DNA from: Tunturiibacter empetritectus
GTDB lineage: Bacteria; Acidobacteriota; Terriglobia; Terriglobales; Acidobacteriaceae
DNA length: 64,000 bases
NCBI RefSeq assembly: GCF_013410875.1
Contig: NZ_JACCCU010000003.1
Coordinates: 434,001 to 498,000, forward strand
Direction of reading: 5' to 3'
Shown: one piece after another, positions 48,373 to 57,109 of the stretch
Layout: each line of letters begins with the position of its first letter
Position numbering within the stretch: position 1 is the stretch's first letter
Notes under the pieces: generated by a model
Told to the model about the DNA's origin: nothing
Seen by the model: the letters and a program-made list of their open reading frames with translations, nothing else
The model's database searches: none
Made by a program: the position numbers and the translations under genes

Positions 48373-49062
48373 CTACTGGTTCTCTGCCGTCTCGGACTTC
48401 AGCTCTTCCACCGTCACCTGGTCATTGGTATAGATGCAGATCTGTCCGGCAATCTTTAGACTCTTCACGGCAATCTCTCGGGCGCTTAAATCGGTGTTCT
48501 CCATCAAAGCCCGCGCGCTGGCCAGGGCAAAGCTGCCTCCGCTGCCAATCGTCGCGATCCCTTCATCCGGATCGATCACATCGCCGGTGCCCGACAGCAG
48601 AAACGTATGTTTCGAATCGGCCACAATCAACAGCGCTTCAAGCTGCCGCAACATCTTGTCCGTGCGCCAGTCCTTGGCCAGCTCCACCGCTGCCCGCCCC
48701 AGGTTGCCCGCATACTGCTCCAGCTTCGTCTCAAACCGCGCAAACAGCGAGAACGCATCCGCAGTCGATCCCGCAAATCCCGCCAGAACCTTGTCCTGGT
48801 ACAGACGCCGGATCTTCTTCGCCGACCCCTTCATAATCGTCGAGCCAAGCGACACCTGCCCATCGGCAGCCATCACCACGGAGTCGCCGCGACGCACACA
48901 GATAACGGTAGTGGAGCGAATCCGCCGCCCGTCGCCCAAATCCAGTGGGTGGGCGATGCCAAGCGGGTGGGGAACGCCAAGCGGCTCGGCGATGCGAAGC
49001 GGAAGAGTGGAGTTTTTAGCGGGAGCGGACAACTTGGAAATAGAGGACGAAGGCGGCTTCAT
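48373..49062 (-). CDS. hslV: HslV peptidase subunit with long N-terminal extension
   Basis: HslV is a proteasome-like threonine peptidase that pairs with HslU. The mature domain begins with the catalytic threonine in [10 protein letters not shown] and continues [10 protein letters not shown]. Normally only one to a few residues precede that threonine; here there are 50. The extension is Ser/Pro-rich and holds three six-residue units of the type [18 protein letters not shown], encoded by 18-bp tandem repeats. The ATG at 49062 has AAGG about 7 bases upstream, and no internal Met lies before the threonine, so the extension appears real. It must be removed for activity (family knowledge), so self-processing is expected. 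Confidence 0.92.
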   Translation of the reverse strand: MKPPSSSISKLSAPAKNSTLPLRIAEPLGVPHPLGIAHPLDLGDGRRIRSTTVICVRRGDSVVMAADGQVSLGSTIMKGSAKKIRRLYQDKVLAGFAGSTADAFSLFARFETKLEQYAGNLGRAAVELAKDWRTDKMLRQLEALLIVADSKHTFLLSGTGDVIDPDEGIATIGSGGSFALASARALMENTDLSAREIAVKSLKIAGQICIYTNDQVTVEELKSETAENQ

Positions 49063-49160
49063 GGGCAACCTTCAGTATATCGTCAATCCTCCATTCCTCT
49101 ACGCCCGCGCATCGCCCATCCGTCAATCCAGGTAGAGGGGCGATTCCCAAGCACAAGCGT

Positions 49161-50756
49161 TCATCTGCGGCAGCTCGCGTTCTCCGCATTCGGAAACGCC
49201 AGAAAAGTAATGCTTGCCGGAGCAAGACGAACCACCCCGGCAGCCTGCGCCTCTCCTTCGAGCGAAGGAAGATCCCCTTCGGAGTTAACCTGCAACTCCA
49301 CGCCATTCAGCTCCACTTTGTTGTCCATCAGGTCCTTCGCCGTCAACGTGTAGCGCTTCGACTTCGCTGGCACCTTGAGTTCCTGAGCCGTCGTACGATC
49401 GGCGTTGATCGCCAGCAACGCCACACCTCCCGCTTGATTCCGCAGGCAGTGCGCGTACATATGCAGATTCGGCGAAGGCGAAGCATCAGCATCGAGCACC
49501 GTCGTCCCCATCAGCTTCCGCCATAACAAAGCAGACCAGTAGTTCGGGCGGGGAATCAGCGTAGCCTCATCCACCAGCGCGTCATCGCTCGCTGCCAGTG
49601 TGTTGTGCATCACCACCTGCACACCCCGCTTCGCCAAAGTTCCAAGTTGATTCAGGTAACGGAAGCTGTCGATAAAGTCCGAAGCCCACGGATTGCCGCC
49701 ACACGCCGTCTCGCCTGTCTCGGTCAGCCAAAGCGGTTTACCCGGCGCAAATCGATCGCGTAGCTTCGCATAGAAATCCTCATCCCGATTCGTCCGCGAC
49801 AGCCAATCATCCGTCAGCGCCGCCTCCGATGTCGTCTGCATCGCCGCGCCCATCATCTTGCATCGCTGCGAGACGCCCCCGTAAAAGTGATACGAAAATG
49901 CATCCACACCAGGTCCGGACGCAGCCATCATGTCCTCGGTCTTGATCATCGAATTCGGCGGCAGTCCAACCGCAAGCCCTATCTCCCCAACCGACCCGGG
50001 GCCGAGAATCACCATCTCGGGCGCAGCTTCCTTCGCAAATCCGCGAAACACCTTGAAGTCTCTTCCATACGCCGCGGCATCATAGCCCTTCGGCGCGCCC
50101 CCCATCCCGGCAAAGGTCGGCTCGTTGAACATCTCCGCCGCCGCAATACTGCCCCCGGCCGCCTTCGTGTATGAGAGCACCTTCTTTGCCTCCACCGGAG
50201 TCCAGACGCCCTCGGCATCGCGCACCCCTGGGCTTATCGCGAAAGACGTCACAATCTTCGCATCCACAGCCTTCGAAAAATCGATGACGCCCTTCCACTC
50301 CGGCCGCGTCAGCACGGCGTTGAAACCTATTGGCGGAGTCGCCGGTACCGGCTCGTCCGAATCATGGAAGTAGGTCGTGTTCTCCCAGGTTCCGCTAACC
50401 CTTACATACGAAGGCGCCAGTCCCGCCGCAAGCTTGCGCAACCGCGGGTTCGCCAGGTTGATCGGCTCACGGTACCGAAACGCGGAAGGATCCATCCCCG
50501 CAGGAGCCGAGTTCTTCGCGCTGGCCGGCACATCCTGCTCGGCGCTGCCTTGTTTCTTGTAAGGAGCCCAGAAACGTCCGCCAGTCACCTCAACCATCTC
50601 GATGTTGAACGATTGAAAGCGCTCTTCTACCGTACCGACCTTCGGCATCTTCGCAGGGGTAATCGCAACAGGAGCTTGAGCGAGGAGAGTCAGCGGCCAT
50701 GCAGGTGCGATCAACGCAAGCCCCAGCAGAGATCTAAACCATTTCGTTCCATTCAT
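49161..50756 (-). CDS. GH79 (heparanase-like) glycoside hydrolase, secreted
   Basis: A 531-residue exported enzyme (signal ends near LTLLAQAP). A TIM barrel resembling GH79 has the acid/base glutamate in EMFNEPTFAG and the nucleophile glutamate in LWLTETGET. A C-terminal beta domain completes it. GH79 members cleave beta-glucuronides or heparan-like glycans; the true substrate may be plant or bacterial. GGGAG lies 8 bases before the ATG at 50756. It precedes hslVU on the same strand, but the 98-base gap and function suggest a separate unit. Confidence 0.82.
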   Translation of the reverse strand: MNGTKWFRSLLGLALIAPAWPLTLLAQAPVAITPAKMPKVGTVEERFQSFNIEMVEVTGGRFWAPYKKQGSAEQDVPASAKNSAPAGMDPSAFRYREPINLANPRLRKLAAGLAPSYVRVSGTWENTTYFHDSDEPVPATPPIGFNAVLTRPEWKGVIDFSKAVDAKIVTSFAISPGVRDAEGVWTPVEAKKVLSYTKAAGGSIAAAEMFNEPTFAGMGGAPKGYDAAAYGRDFKVFRGFAKEAAPEMVILGPGSVGEIGLAVGLPPNSMIKTEDMMAASGPGVDAFSYHFYGGVSQRCKMMGAAMQTTSEAALTDDWLSRTNRDEDFYAKLRDRFAPGKPLWLTETGETACGGNPWASDFIDSFRYLNQLGTLAKRGVQVVMHNTLAASDDALVDEATLIPRPNYWSALLWRKLMGTTVLDADASPSPNLHMYAHCLRNQAGGVALLAINADRTTAQELKVPAKSKRYTLTAKDLMDNKVELNGVELQVNSEGDLPSLEGEAQAAGVVRLAPASITFLAFPNAENASCRR

Positions 50757-50960
50757 ATTCGTCACTCCCGGGAGCATCCACGCCATTTAGTTTGAACTTC
50801 GCCGGAATTCTACTCTCAGCGGATAAGAATAAGAAACCCTCTATTTAAATTTCTTTTGAAGCACCTGACCTTCGCCGCAATCCCCCAAAAGAACGTTACT
50901 GACACAGCACCTTCCCCCTCCCGATCCCCTCGTCATGGACTATGCTTTTTGGCAGAGACT

Positions 50961-51488
50961 GTGTTTGCGCTGATTCCAACCCACCTGCCGTACGTCCTCC
51001 GTTCGCCGCGAGTCCTCATCGCCATGGGAGCAACGACAGCGGCAGCAATCGGCGTCGTCAGCTACGTCCTCACGCGCAAAAAACCCACTGCCGAAGAGGT
51101 CGAGCGCGAGCGTCGCGAGACCTTGGCGCGAGTCGGCCGCATCACCGACGGAACCATCATGGACACCATGGTCGCGGAGGTTCGCAAACCTGCCCTCGAT
51201 CTCGCAGACGACCCGGAACCAGCCCGCCAGGGCCCTCTAACGCCAGAGATGATCGTCTACGTCTACCGCATCGCCGGCGTGACCTACGAGTGCGCCCAGG
51301 ACGTCACCATGCTTCCAGAGCTGGTTTATGGCGTTCGCACCGATCTTCCCATTCAGGTTCGCTACGCTCCGCAAAATCCCGCCAATAGCATCATTGTGGC
51401 GGAGACCTGGAGCGGCCTACGGCTGGGAACACGCACACCCGTACCCTATCCCACCTCGGACGAAGAGGAACTCGGCGAACCTATCTAG
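50961..51488 (+). CDS. Membrane-anchored protein of unknown function
   Basis: A ~175-residue protein with one hydrophobic segment (IAMGATTAAAIGVVSYVL) followed by a charged stretch (KKPTAEEVERERRETLARVG) and a soluble domain with VYRIAGVTYECAQDV. I do not recognise the family. Start choice is uncertain: GTG at 50961 keeps the whole membrane segment, ATG at 51024 would cut it, and a TTG at 50856 adds an unlikely N-terminus. It lies upstream of a cation exporter gene with a 110-base gap. Confidence 0.6.
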   Translation: MFALIPTHLPYVLRSPRVLIAMGATTAAAIGVVSYVLTRKKPTAEEVERERRETLARVGRITDGTIMDTMVAEVRKPALDLADDPEPARQGPLTPEMIVYVYRIAGVTYECAQDVTMLPELVYGVRTDLPIQVRYAPQNPANSIIVAETWSGLRLGTRTPVPYPTSDEEELGEPI

Positions 51489-51598
51489 CCGCGAGGCCTG
51501 CCGGCTTCAGTTTCAGATCGCCTTTAACTCCTCCCTGGTCTTTCAACCGGCAGTTATCCCGATTGAACCGAATCCCTGCGCAGACTACACTTAACGTC

Positions 51599-52546
51599 AT
51601 GCACATGGTCGCCACTCCGAACAGCAAGATGCAGCGAGTCTTGCAGCTGTCCATGGTGCTCACCCTGGCCTATGTTGGTGCGACCTTCTTCTTCGGTCTA
51701 CGGGCACACTCCCTGGCCCTCATCTCAGAGGCAGGACACAACGTCAGCGACCTGCTCGCCATTGTGCTCTCCTTCGTAGCCGTTTATTTTCAGGCACGTC
51801 CCGCAACCGATCAGAAGACCTTCGGATACCAGCGTGCCGGTGTCCTCGCCGCGTTCGTCAACGCCGCAACCCTCGTCGTGCTCTCGTTATGGATCGCCTT
51901 TGCCGCAGTCCACCGTTTCAGCGCACCCGTCGACGTGCAGCCCAAGCTGATGATGTACGTCGCGGCCGCCGGTGTGCTAATGAACGGCACCATCGCAACC
52001 CTGCTCTGGAAGTTCTCCGGCGACGTCAATATCCGCAGTGTCTTCCTGCACATGCTCGGCGACACGCTCTCAACCGCCGCGGTCATTGCAGGCGGCGCAG
52101 CCATCTTCTTCACACACCTGTCGTGGATCGATCCGGTGCTCTCCATCCTCATCGCCGGCATGATCCTCTACAGTTCCATCGGAATCATTCGTGAGACGCT
52201 GAACATTCTGCTCGAAGGGACGCCGCGCAACCTCGAACTCGGCGAGATCCGTCAGGCGATGGCCTCAATCGACGGCGTCCTCAACGTCCACGACCTCCAT
52301 GTCTGGAGCCTCGGTTCCCAGTCTCACGCGCTTGCCAGCCACGTCACCATCGCTGAGATGCCCATGTCTGAGTGCAGCGGCATCCTCGCAGACATCAAGT
52401 GCGCTCTACGCGACCGCTTTCACATCACCCACACCACGATTCAGTTTGAGATCACCGGCTGCGAGACCACTCATGGCTGCGCCGCCCCGCCAGAGCTCGA
52501 GGCAATCGGCGCCCACGGCCACGATCATCACGGCCACGCTCACTGA
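51599..52546 (+). CDS. Cation diffusion facilitator (zinc/cobalt/cadmium efflux)
   Basis: A 315-residue CzcD/ZitB-like exporter with six membrane segments. Metal ligands are seen in SEAGHNVSDLLA (segment 2) and LHMLGDTLSTAAV (segment 5), the HxxxD pattern of zinc-transporting CDF proteins. A C-terminal cytoplasmic domain has VHDLHVWSLGSQSHALASH, and the tail is His-rich (HGHDHHGHAH). It exports divalent metals by proton exchange. A palindromic repeat begins 3 bases after its stop codon. Confidence 0.94.
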   Translation: MHMVATPNSKMQRVLQLSMVLTLAYVGATFFFGLRAHSLALISEAGHNVSDLLAIVLSFVAVYFQARPATDQKTFGYQRAGVLAAFVNAATLVVLSLWIAFAAVHRFSAPVDVQPKLMMYVAAAGVLMNGTIATLLWKFSGDVNIRSVFLHMLGDTLSTAAVIAGGAAIFFTHLSWIDPVLSILIAGMILYSSIGIIRETLNILLEGTPRNLELGEIRQAMASIDGVLNVHDLHVWSLGSQSHALASHVTIAEMPMSECSGILADIKCALRDRFHITHTTIQFEITGCETTHGCAAPPELEAIGAHGHDHHGHAH

Positions 52547-52549
52547 TCG

Positions 52550-52740
52550 GTCCTGCCGGACGGGCGCCCTGCGCGGGCCGCGGTCACTTCGTGACTTGTA
52601 TACCCTTCGGCTGGTCCTCCCGTTGGTCGGAGGGAAGATGATTCCGACCAACGGGAGGAGCCAAGCCGATAACCCGCCAAGAAAAGGTATACGCCCCACG
52701 AAGTGGGCGCCCTCCGCGTAGGAGGCCCGTCCGGCAGGAC
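52550..52740. repeat. Palindromic interspersed repeat, copy 5 (complete, compensated)
   Basis: 191 bp between convergent genes, 3 and 10 bases from their stop codons. The right small hairpin reads CCCAC-GAA-GTGGG instead of GTCAC-GAA-GTGAC: two base pairs changed on both sides, so the local stem is kept while pairing with the left arm is broken. This supports a selected local structure. Confidence 0.93.
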
Positions 52741-52750
52741 ACTTATCCTC

Positions 52751-53173
52751 TTAAACCAGCGTAGCGTCGACGGTAATCGTCGCAGCCTTCAACACCTTCG
52801 ACACCGGGCAGCCGACCTCGGCATTGTGTACCAGTTCATCGAACTTTGCCTTATCAATGCCAGGAATCTTCCCCTTCGTGGTCAGGTGAATCTTGGTGAT
52901 CGTAGGCGAGCCATGAACATCGAGCGTCAGCGTCGCGGTCGTCTCAATGGTGTCGGGAGTAAAGCCCGCCTCAGTAAGCTGGCCGCTCAGAGCCATCGTG
53001 AAGCAGCCCGCATGTGCCGCCGCAATCAACTCCTCGGGGTTTGTCCCCACACCATCGGCAAAACGAGTCTTGAAGCTGTACTGCGTATCCTTCAACGTGC
53101 CGCTCTGTGTGGAGATGGTGCCGGTGCCGTCCATAATCTTGCCATGCCATACTGCGCTGCCAGTGCGATCCAT
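52751..53173 (-). CDS. OsmC-family peroxiredoxin-like protein
   Basis: A 140-residue OsmC-type protein that reduces organic hydroperoxides. The two reactive cysteines are at about positions 57 (AAAHAGCFTMAL) and 122 (EVGCPVSKVL). The form and length match OsmC rather than Ohr. AAGGAG lies about 7 bases before the ATG. The stop codon is 10 bases from a palindromic repeat that also ends the convergent cation exporter gene. Confidence 0.94.
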   Translation of the reverse strand: MDRTGSAVWHGKIMDGTGTISTQSGTLKDTQYSFKTRFADGVGTNPEELIAAAHAGCFTMALSGQLTEAGFTPDTIETTATLTLDVHGSPTITKIHLTTKGKIPGIDKAKFDELVHNAEVGCPVSKVLKAATITVDATLV

Positions 53174-53281
53174 CGTAGTTCTCCTTTTGTTTTCAACTGT
53201 TACCTGTCAACAGTACCTTCTTCGATGCGCCGCTTGCGCCAAAGGACCTTGAAAAAATCCCATCCGCGATAGCATCTTGAA

Positions 53282-53458
53282 ATGCCGCCGATCCCAGCCG
53301 TCGAAGCATCCGCAGACCAGCCCCTCGCGTCATGCCCCATCTCCACCGAGCACCACTCCCGTTTCTGCCCCACCTGCTCCTCGCGCCTTGAAGACAGCCG
53401 CTGCAAGCTTATCTGCCGAACCTGCGGCTACTTTCTAAGCTGCGCCGACTTCTACTAA
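53282..53458 (+). CDS. Tiny cysteine-rich zinc-ribbon protein
   Basis: A 58-residue open frame with seven cysteines. The core is CPTC, then a short linker, CRTC, then a final Cys two residues before DFY (SCADFY), with RCKLICRTCGYFLSC in between. The spacing is that of a zinc ribbon, and I recall similar short proteins in acidobacteria. The last ~50 bases overlap, on the opposite strand, the end of the M28 peptidase frame. There is no strong ribosome-binding site. The role is unknown, perhaps nucleic-acid binding. Confidence 0.6.
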   Translation: MPPIPAVEASADQPLASCPISTEHHSRFCPTCSSRLEDSRCKLICRTCGYFLSCADFY

Positions 53459-55205
53459 CTCGCAGACTGAACCCGGCAGGACAGTTTCTGGACAGATTCT
53501 CAGGCCGTACCTTCGCGCGATCTACCTCCCCCTGGCTAGCCTTCCGCGCCGCCTCGAACTCATCCTTCGCCTTCCACTGAATCATTGCCGGCGCGCTCAA
53601 CGCCTCCCACCCCAACTCCATCCCAAACCGGTCGAGCTTCGCGTTCCCGCTGAAGTCCCAGTCCTCGTGGAAGTTGTCGCTGAAGTTGTGATAGTCGTGC
53701 TCCGTGAACTCCTCATGTTGCTTATGTCCCCAGGCCGCATCATGCCCTTCATAAAGATTCCCCGTCTCAATCGAGAACGCCGGAATCCCAACTCTGGACA
53801 GGCTGAAGTGGTCCGAGCGGTAGTAGCTCCCCGCCGAAGGCTTCGGGTCCGGCACAATTGCAAGATTGAACCTCTTCGCCGTAGCCTCCACCGTCGGATA
53901 AAACGTCGTCCTCTGCGCCCCATTCACATTTGTCTCCAGCGGCACCCCAATCGGCAGAATCATGTCGTAATTGATATCCAGCGCAATCTGCCCCGCCGGA
54001 ATCGGCGGATGCTGCCCCAGATACTCCGACCCCAACAGCCCCTGCTCCTCTGCCGTCACCGAAGCAAAGACGATCGAGTGCGGCAGCTTCACCCCCGACT
54101 CCGCCCACGCCCGCGCCATCTCCAGCAGCATCCCGCAGCCCGTGCCATTATCCGCCGCGCCGTTATAGATATTGTCGCCAGCCATCCCCGCCACAAACCC
54201 CAGGTGATCGTAGTGAGCCGTATACATCACCGCCTGATCCTTGCCGCCAGCATTCGCACCCGGCAAAATCCCCACCACATTCGGCGACTGGAACGGCCGC
54301 ACCGTGCTCTCAACATGCGCCTGCAACCGCACCGGAAGCTCCACCGCCTTGAACCCACGCTTGCCCGCCGCAACAATCTCCGCATCCGCATCCAGCCCAC
54401 TCGCAGCAAAGATCTTCTTCGCCACATCCAGCTGAATCCAACTCGCCGCCTCGAGCTGCGGATTCTTATCATCCCGCAGATATGTCTTTTCGCTGGTATT
54501 TGAGTTCTTCACCACATCCCAGCCATAGCTCGCCAAATCGGTGCGATGAATAATCAGCGCGCCCACAGCGCCCTTCCGCGCCGCCTCTTCAAACTTGTAC
54601 GTCCATCGCCCGTAGTAGGTCAGCGCATCGCCGCCAAAGAAGCTCGGGTCGGTCGAAGGCGGATCGCCCACAATGCAAAGAATCACCTTCCCCTTCACAT
54701 CCACGCCCGCATAGTCGTCCCACTGAAACTCCGGCGCAATCGCGCCATAGCCAACAAATACAATCGGCGCATCGATATCCACGCTCGGCGTCAGCATGCG
54801 ATTGCTCACCGTATAGTCCTCCGCATACGTCAGATCGATCGAATGCAGATCAATCGACATCCCCGCAGGCTTCTTCGGAATCAACGACATCGTCGTCTTC
54901 TCCGGAATCACCTTCATCCCCACAAAATTAATCTGCTGTAGAAAAGTTCCGTTATCCCCACCCGGCTTCAGCCCATACAGTGCAAACTGCGTGGCAATAT
55001 ACTTCGCCGCAATCTCGCTCCCGCGCAGTCCTGGTCCGCGTCCCTCCAGCAGGTCGTCCGACAGAAAGCGCACCTGCGCGCGAATCTTCTCACCGTCAAT
55101 CGAGGCCTCCGCCGCCTTCACCGCCGGCGGGATCGACTGTGCGATCAAGGCGGTGGAAAGTGAGAGAAAAGCGGCAACCACAACTGAGGCAGAACGAATC
55201 TTCAT
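53409..55205 (-). CDS. M28-family zinc peptidase with PA domain, secreted
   Basis: A 598-residue aminopeptidase-like enzyme. A signal peptide ends around TALIAQSI. An inserted PA domain occupies about residues 140-260. The zinc site is seen in TAHYDHLGF (His), YNGAADNGTGC (Asp), VTAEEQGLLGS (Glu pair) and YYRSDHFSLSRVG (His). AGGAG lies 9 bases before the ATG. The last ~30 residues (from about NCPAGFSL) are encoded by a sequence identical to the end of the palindromic repeat family plus downstream DNA, so the original stop was probably lost. The tail overlaps the zinc-ribbon gene on the other strand. Confidence 0.9.
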   Translation of the reverse strand: MKIRSASVVVAAFLSLSTALIAQSIPPAVKAAEASIDGEKIRAQVRFLSDDLLEGRGPGLRGSEIAAKYIATQFALYGLKPGGDNGTFLQQINFVGMKVIPEKTTMSLIPKKPAGMSIDLHSIDLTYAEDYTVSNRMLTPSVDIDAPIVFVGYGAIAPEFQWDDYAGVDVKGKVILCIVGDPPSTDPSFFGGDALTYYGRWTYKFEEAARKGAVGALIIHRTDLASYGWDVVKNSNTSEKTYLRDDKNPQLEAASWIQLDVAKKIFAASGLDADAEIVAAGKRGFKAVELPVRLQAHVESTVRPFQSPNVVGILPGANAGGKDQAVMYTAHYDHLGFVAGMAGDNIYNGAADNGTGCGMLLEMARAWAESGVKLPHSIVFASVTAEEQGLLGSEYLGQHPPIPAGQIALDINYDMILPIGVPLETNVNGAQRTTFYPTVEATAKRFNLAIVPDPKPSAGSYYRSDHFSLSRVGIPAFSIETGNLYEGHDAAWGHKQHEEFTEHDYHNFSDNFHEDWDFSGNAKLDRFGMELGWEALSAPAMIQWKAKDEFEAARKASQGEVDRAKVRPENLSRNCPAGFSLRVSRSRRSLESSRRFGR

Positions 55206-55277
55206 CAAGGCAGGCTCCTGCACGACGGCATTCTTCGGATACCACGAGTCTAATCGATGGCCGGCAGGGATATCTCT

Positions 55278-55347
55278 TCGCGACCAACGGGAGCGCCAAC
55301 CGAAGGGGTATACAAGTCACGAAGTGACCGCCCCGCGCGCAGCGGGT
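55278..55347. repeat. Palindromic interspersed repeat, copy 6 (internal fragment)
   Basis: It keeps CGACCAACGGGAG, GGTATAC and the GTCAC-GAA-GTGAC hairpin but lacks both termini and the left half. It lies between divergent genes (M28 peptidase and GH27), about 36 bases before the GH27 start. Confidence 0.85.
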
Positions 55348-55382
55348 TTCTAGATATTGTTTGCGCGTAGCGGCCTTTTGAT

Positions 55383-56747
55383 ATGTTTATTCGCATGGTG
55401 ATGAAGCGTTTTAGCGCAGCTCTGACGATTCTCCTCGCAATCCCGGCAACTGCCCAGGACAAGACGCTGGCCCCCACACCGCCCATGGGATGGAACAGCT
55501 GGGACGCCTACGGCGCTACCATCAACGAGTCTCAGTTCCGCGCCAACATGGTCGTTCTCGCCGCTCAGTTGAAGGAGTTCGGCTGGCAGTACGTCGTCAT
55601 CGACGAAGGCTGGTACCTCCAGAACCCCGAGAACATCTCCATGCCGCAGGCTCTGCGCTACACCATCAACCTCCGCGGACAGTACGAGCCCGCGCCCAAC
55701 CGCTTCCCCTCGTCCGCGACCGGCAGCGGCTTCAAACCACTCAGCGACGCCGTCCACGACGACGGCCTCAGATTCGGAATCCACATCCTCCGGGGCATCC
55801 CAAAAAAGACCGTCTTCGCCAACACCCACATCGGCTCCACCCGATACCGCGCCGCCATGGCCGCGGACACCACCGACACCTGCTCCTGGAACCCGGACAA
55901 CTTCGGCGTCAAAGCCAACCTCGCCGGACAAGCTTGGTACGACGCCCTGATAAAGCAGTACGCCTCCTGGGGCGTCGACTTCCTCAAGGTCGACTGCATC
56001 GCACACCCCTACAAGAGCGCCGAGATTCGCATGATCCACAAAGCCATCGAGCGCTCCGGCCGCCCCATGGTCCTCAGCCTCTCGCCCGGGCCCACACCAA
56101 TCGACCGTGCTGGCGAAGTGGCAAAGAACGCGCAGATGTGGCGCATCTCAGATGACGTCTGGGACCACTGGGACAAGGACCCCGACGCAGAGTGGTCGCA
56201 AAGCATAAAAGGCCAGTTGCCCATCCTTGCCCAGTGGGCCGATCAGGCAAAGCCGGGAAGCTGGCCCGATGCCGATATGCTCCCCCTCGGCCAACTCCGC
56301 CCAAACCCCGGCTACGGCAAACCACGAAACTCAAGGCTCACCCAGGACGAGCAGAGAACCATGATCACCCTCTGGGCCATCACGCGATCGCCTCTCTTCC
56401 TCGGCGGAAATCTAACCCAGATGGACGACGCCCTCAAGCCGCTGATCACCAACCAGGAAGTCCTCGATATGGATCGCTACTCCACAAACAGCGAAAGAAA
56501 CACAGAGGACGGCCCGCTCGTCACCTGGACCTCCCACTCCATCCGCGGAGACAAGCACTACCTCGCCCTCTTCAATCTCAGCGACGCACCCGTGCACATC
56601 GACAAGACCTTCGCCCAGTACGGCTACATCGACAAGGCACAATACAAAGTCCGCGACCTCTGGCAGAGAAAAGAGCTAGGCCTGCTGAACTCCCTCCAGG
56701 TCGATCTCCCGCCACATGGCTCCGTCGTCTACTCCCTCCACGACTAA
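55383..56747 (+). CDS. GH27 alpha-galactosidase-like, secreted
   Basis: A 454-residue enzyme with a signal peptide (ILLAIPATAQD). The GH27 barrel shows PTPPMGWNSWDAYG, the nucleophile aspartate in WGVDFLKVDCI and the acid/base aspartate in MWRISDDVWD. It cleaves alpha-galactosides or related sugars. The ATG at 55383 is used; ATGs four and six codons later are alternatives, and no strong ribosome-binding site separates them. A truncated repeat lies just upstream and may affect its promoter. Confidence 0.9.
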   Translation: MFIRMVMKRFSAALTILLAIPATAQDKTLAPTPPMGWNSWDAYGATINESQFRANMVVLAAQLKEFGWQYVVIDEGWYLQNPENISMPQALRYTINLRGQYEPAPNRFPSSATGSGFKPLSDAVHDDGLRFGIHILRGIPKKTVFANTHIGSTRYRAAMAADTTDTCSWNPDNFGVKANLAGQAWYDALIKQYASWGVDFLKVDCIAHPYKSAEIRMIHKAIERSGRPMVLSLSPGPTPIDRAGEVAKNAQMWRISDDVWDHWDKDPDAEWSQSIKGQLPILAQWADQAKPGSWPDADMLPLGQLRPNPGYGKPRNSRLTQDEQRTMITLWAITRSPLFLGGNLTQMDDALKPLITNQEVLDMDRYSTNSERNTEDGPLVTWTSHSIRGDKHYLALFNLSDAPVHIDKTFAQYGYIDKAQYKVRDLWQRKELGLLNSLQVDLPPHGSVVYSLHD

Positions 56748-56785
56748 TTTGTCCTAACCCGAGTTGTAGCAAACACTCTAAGGGT

Positions 56786-57058
56786 CGTCATCCTGAACGG
56801 AGTGAAGGATCCCCGTATTTGCGGTTGCCGTTGCGGTTGCTGTAGTCGTTGCAACTGCCGTCGCCTGTCCTTTTGTTGTCATCCCCGAAGGGGATCTGCG
56901 TTCGCATTTGTTTTAGTCTTTGCTCGAGTTTGACCCCACTCTCTGGGTGCCCCATTCATCGCGCATTTTGCGATGAGTGGGAATGCAATCCTTTCCCAGC
57001 CAACTGTTGCGGTTGCTCATTTTGCTTGTCATTCTGAGCGAGCGGCGAGAAGCCTGTT
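56786..57058. repeat. Cluster of short intergenic repeats between GH27 and AHSA1 genes
   Basis: A gap of about 360 bases without a gene. It holds two copies of a GTCAT(C/T)CTGA-type 'clamp' motif (56786-56814 and 57027-57058), a small hairpin ATCCCC-GAAG-GGGAT (56881-56894), and a hairpin CCCATTCATCGC/GCGATGAGTGGG (56951-56981) with one mismatch. Short GTTGC-rich stretches also occur. This looks like an accumulation site for small intergenic repeats, with no coding potential. Confidence 0.7.
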
Positions 57059-57109
57059 CTAGCCAAGCCTTCGCCGCCAGCCGCACCCGATCGTCAAAAC
57101 GTCAACTTC

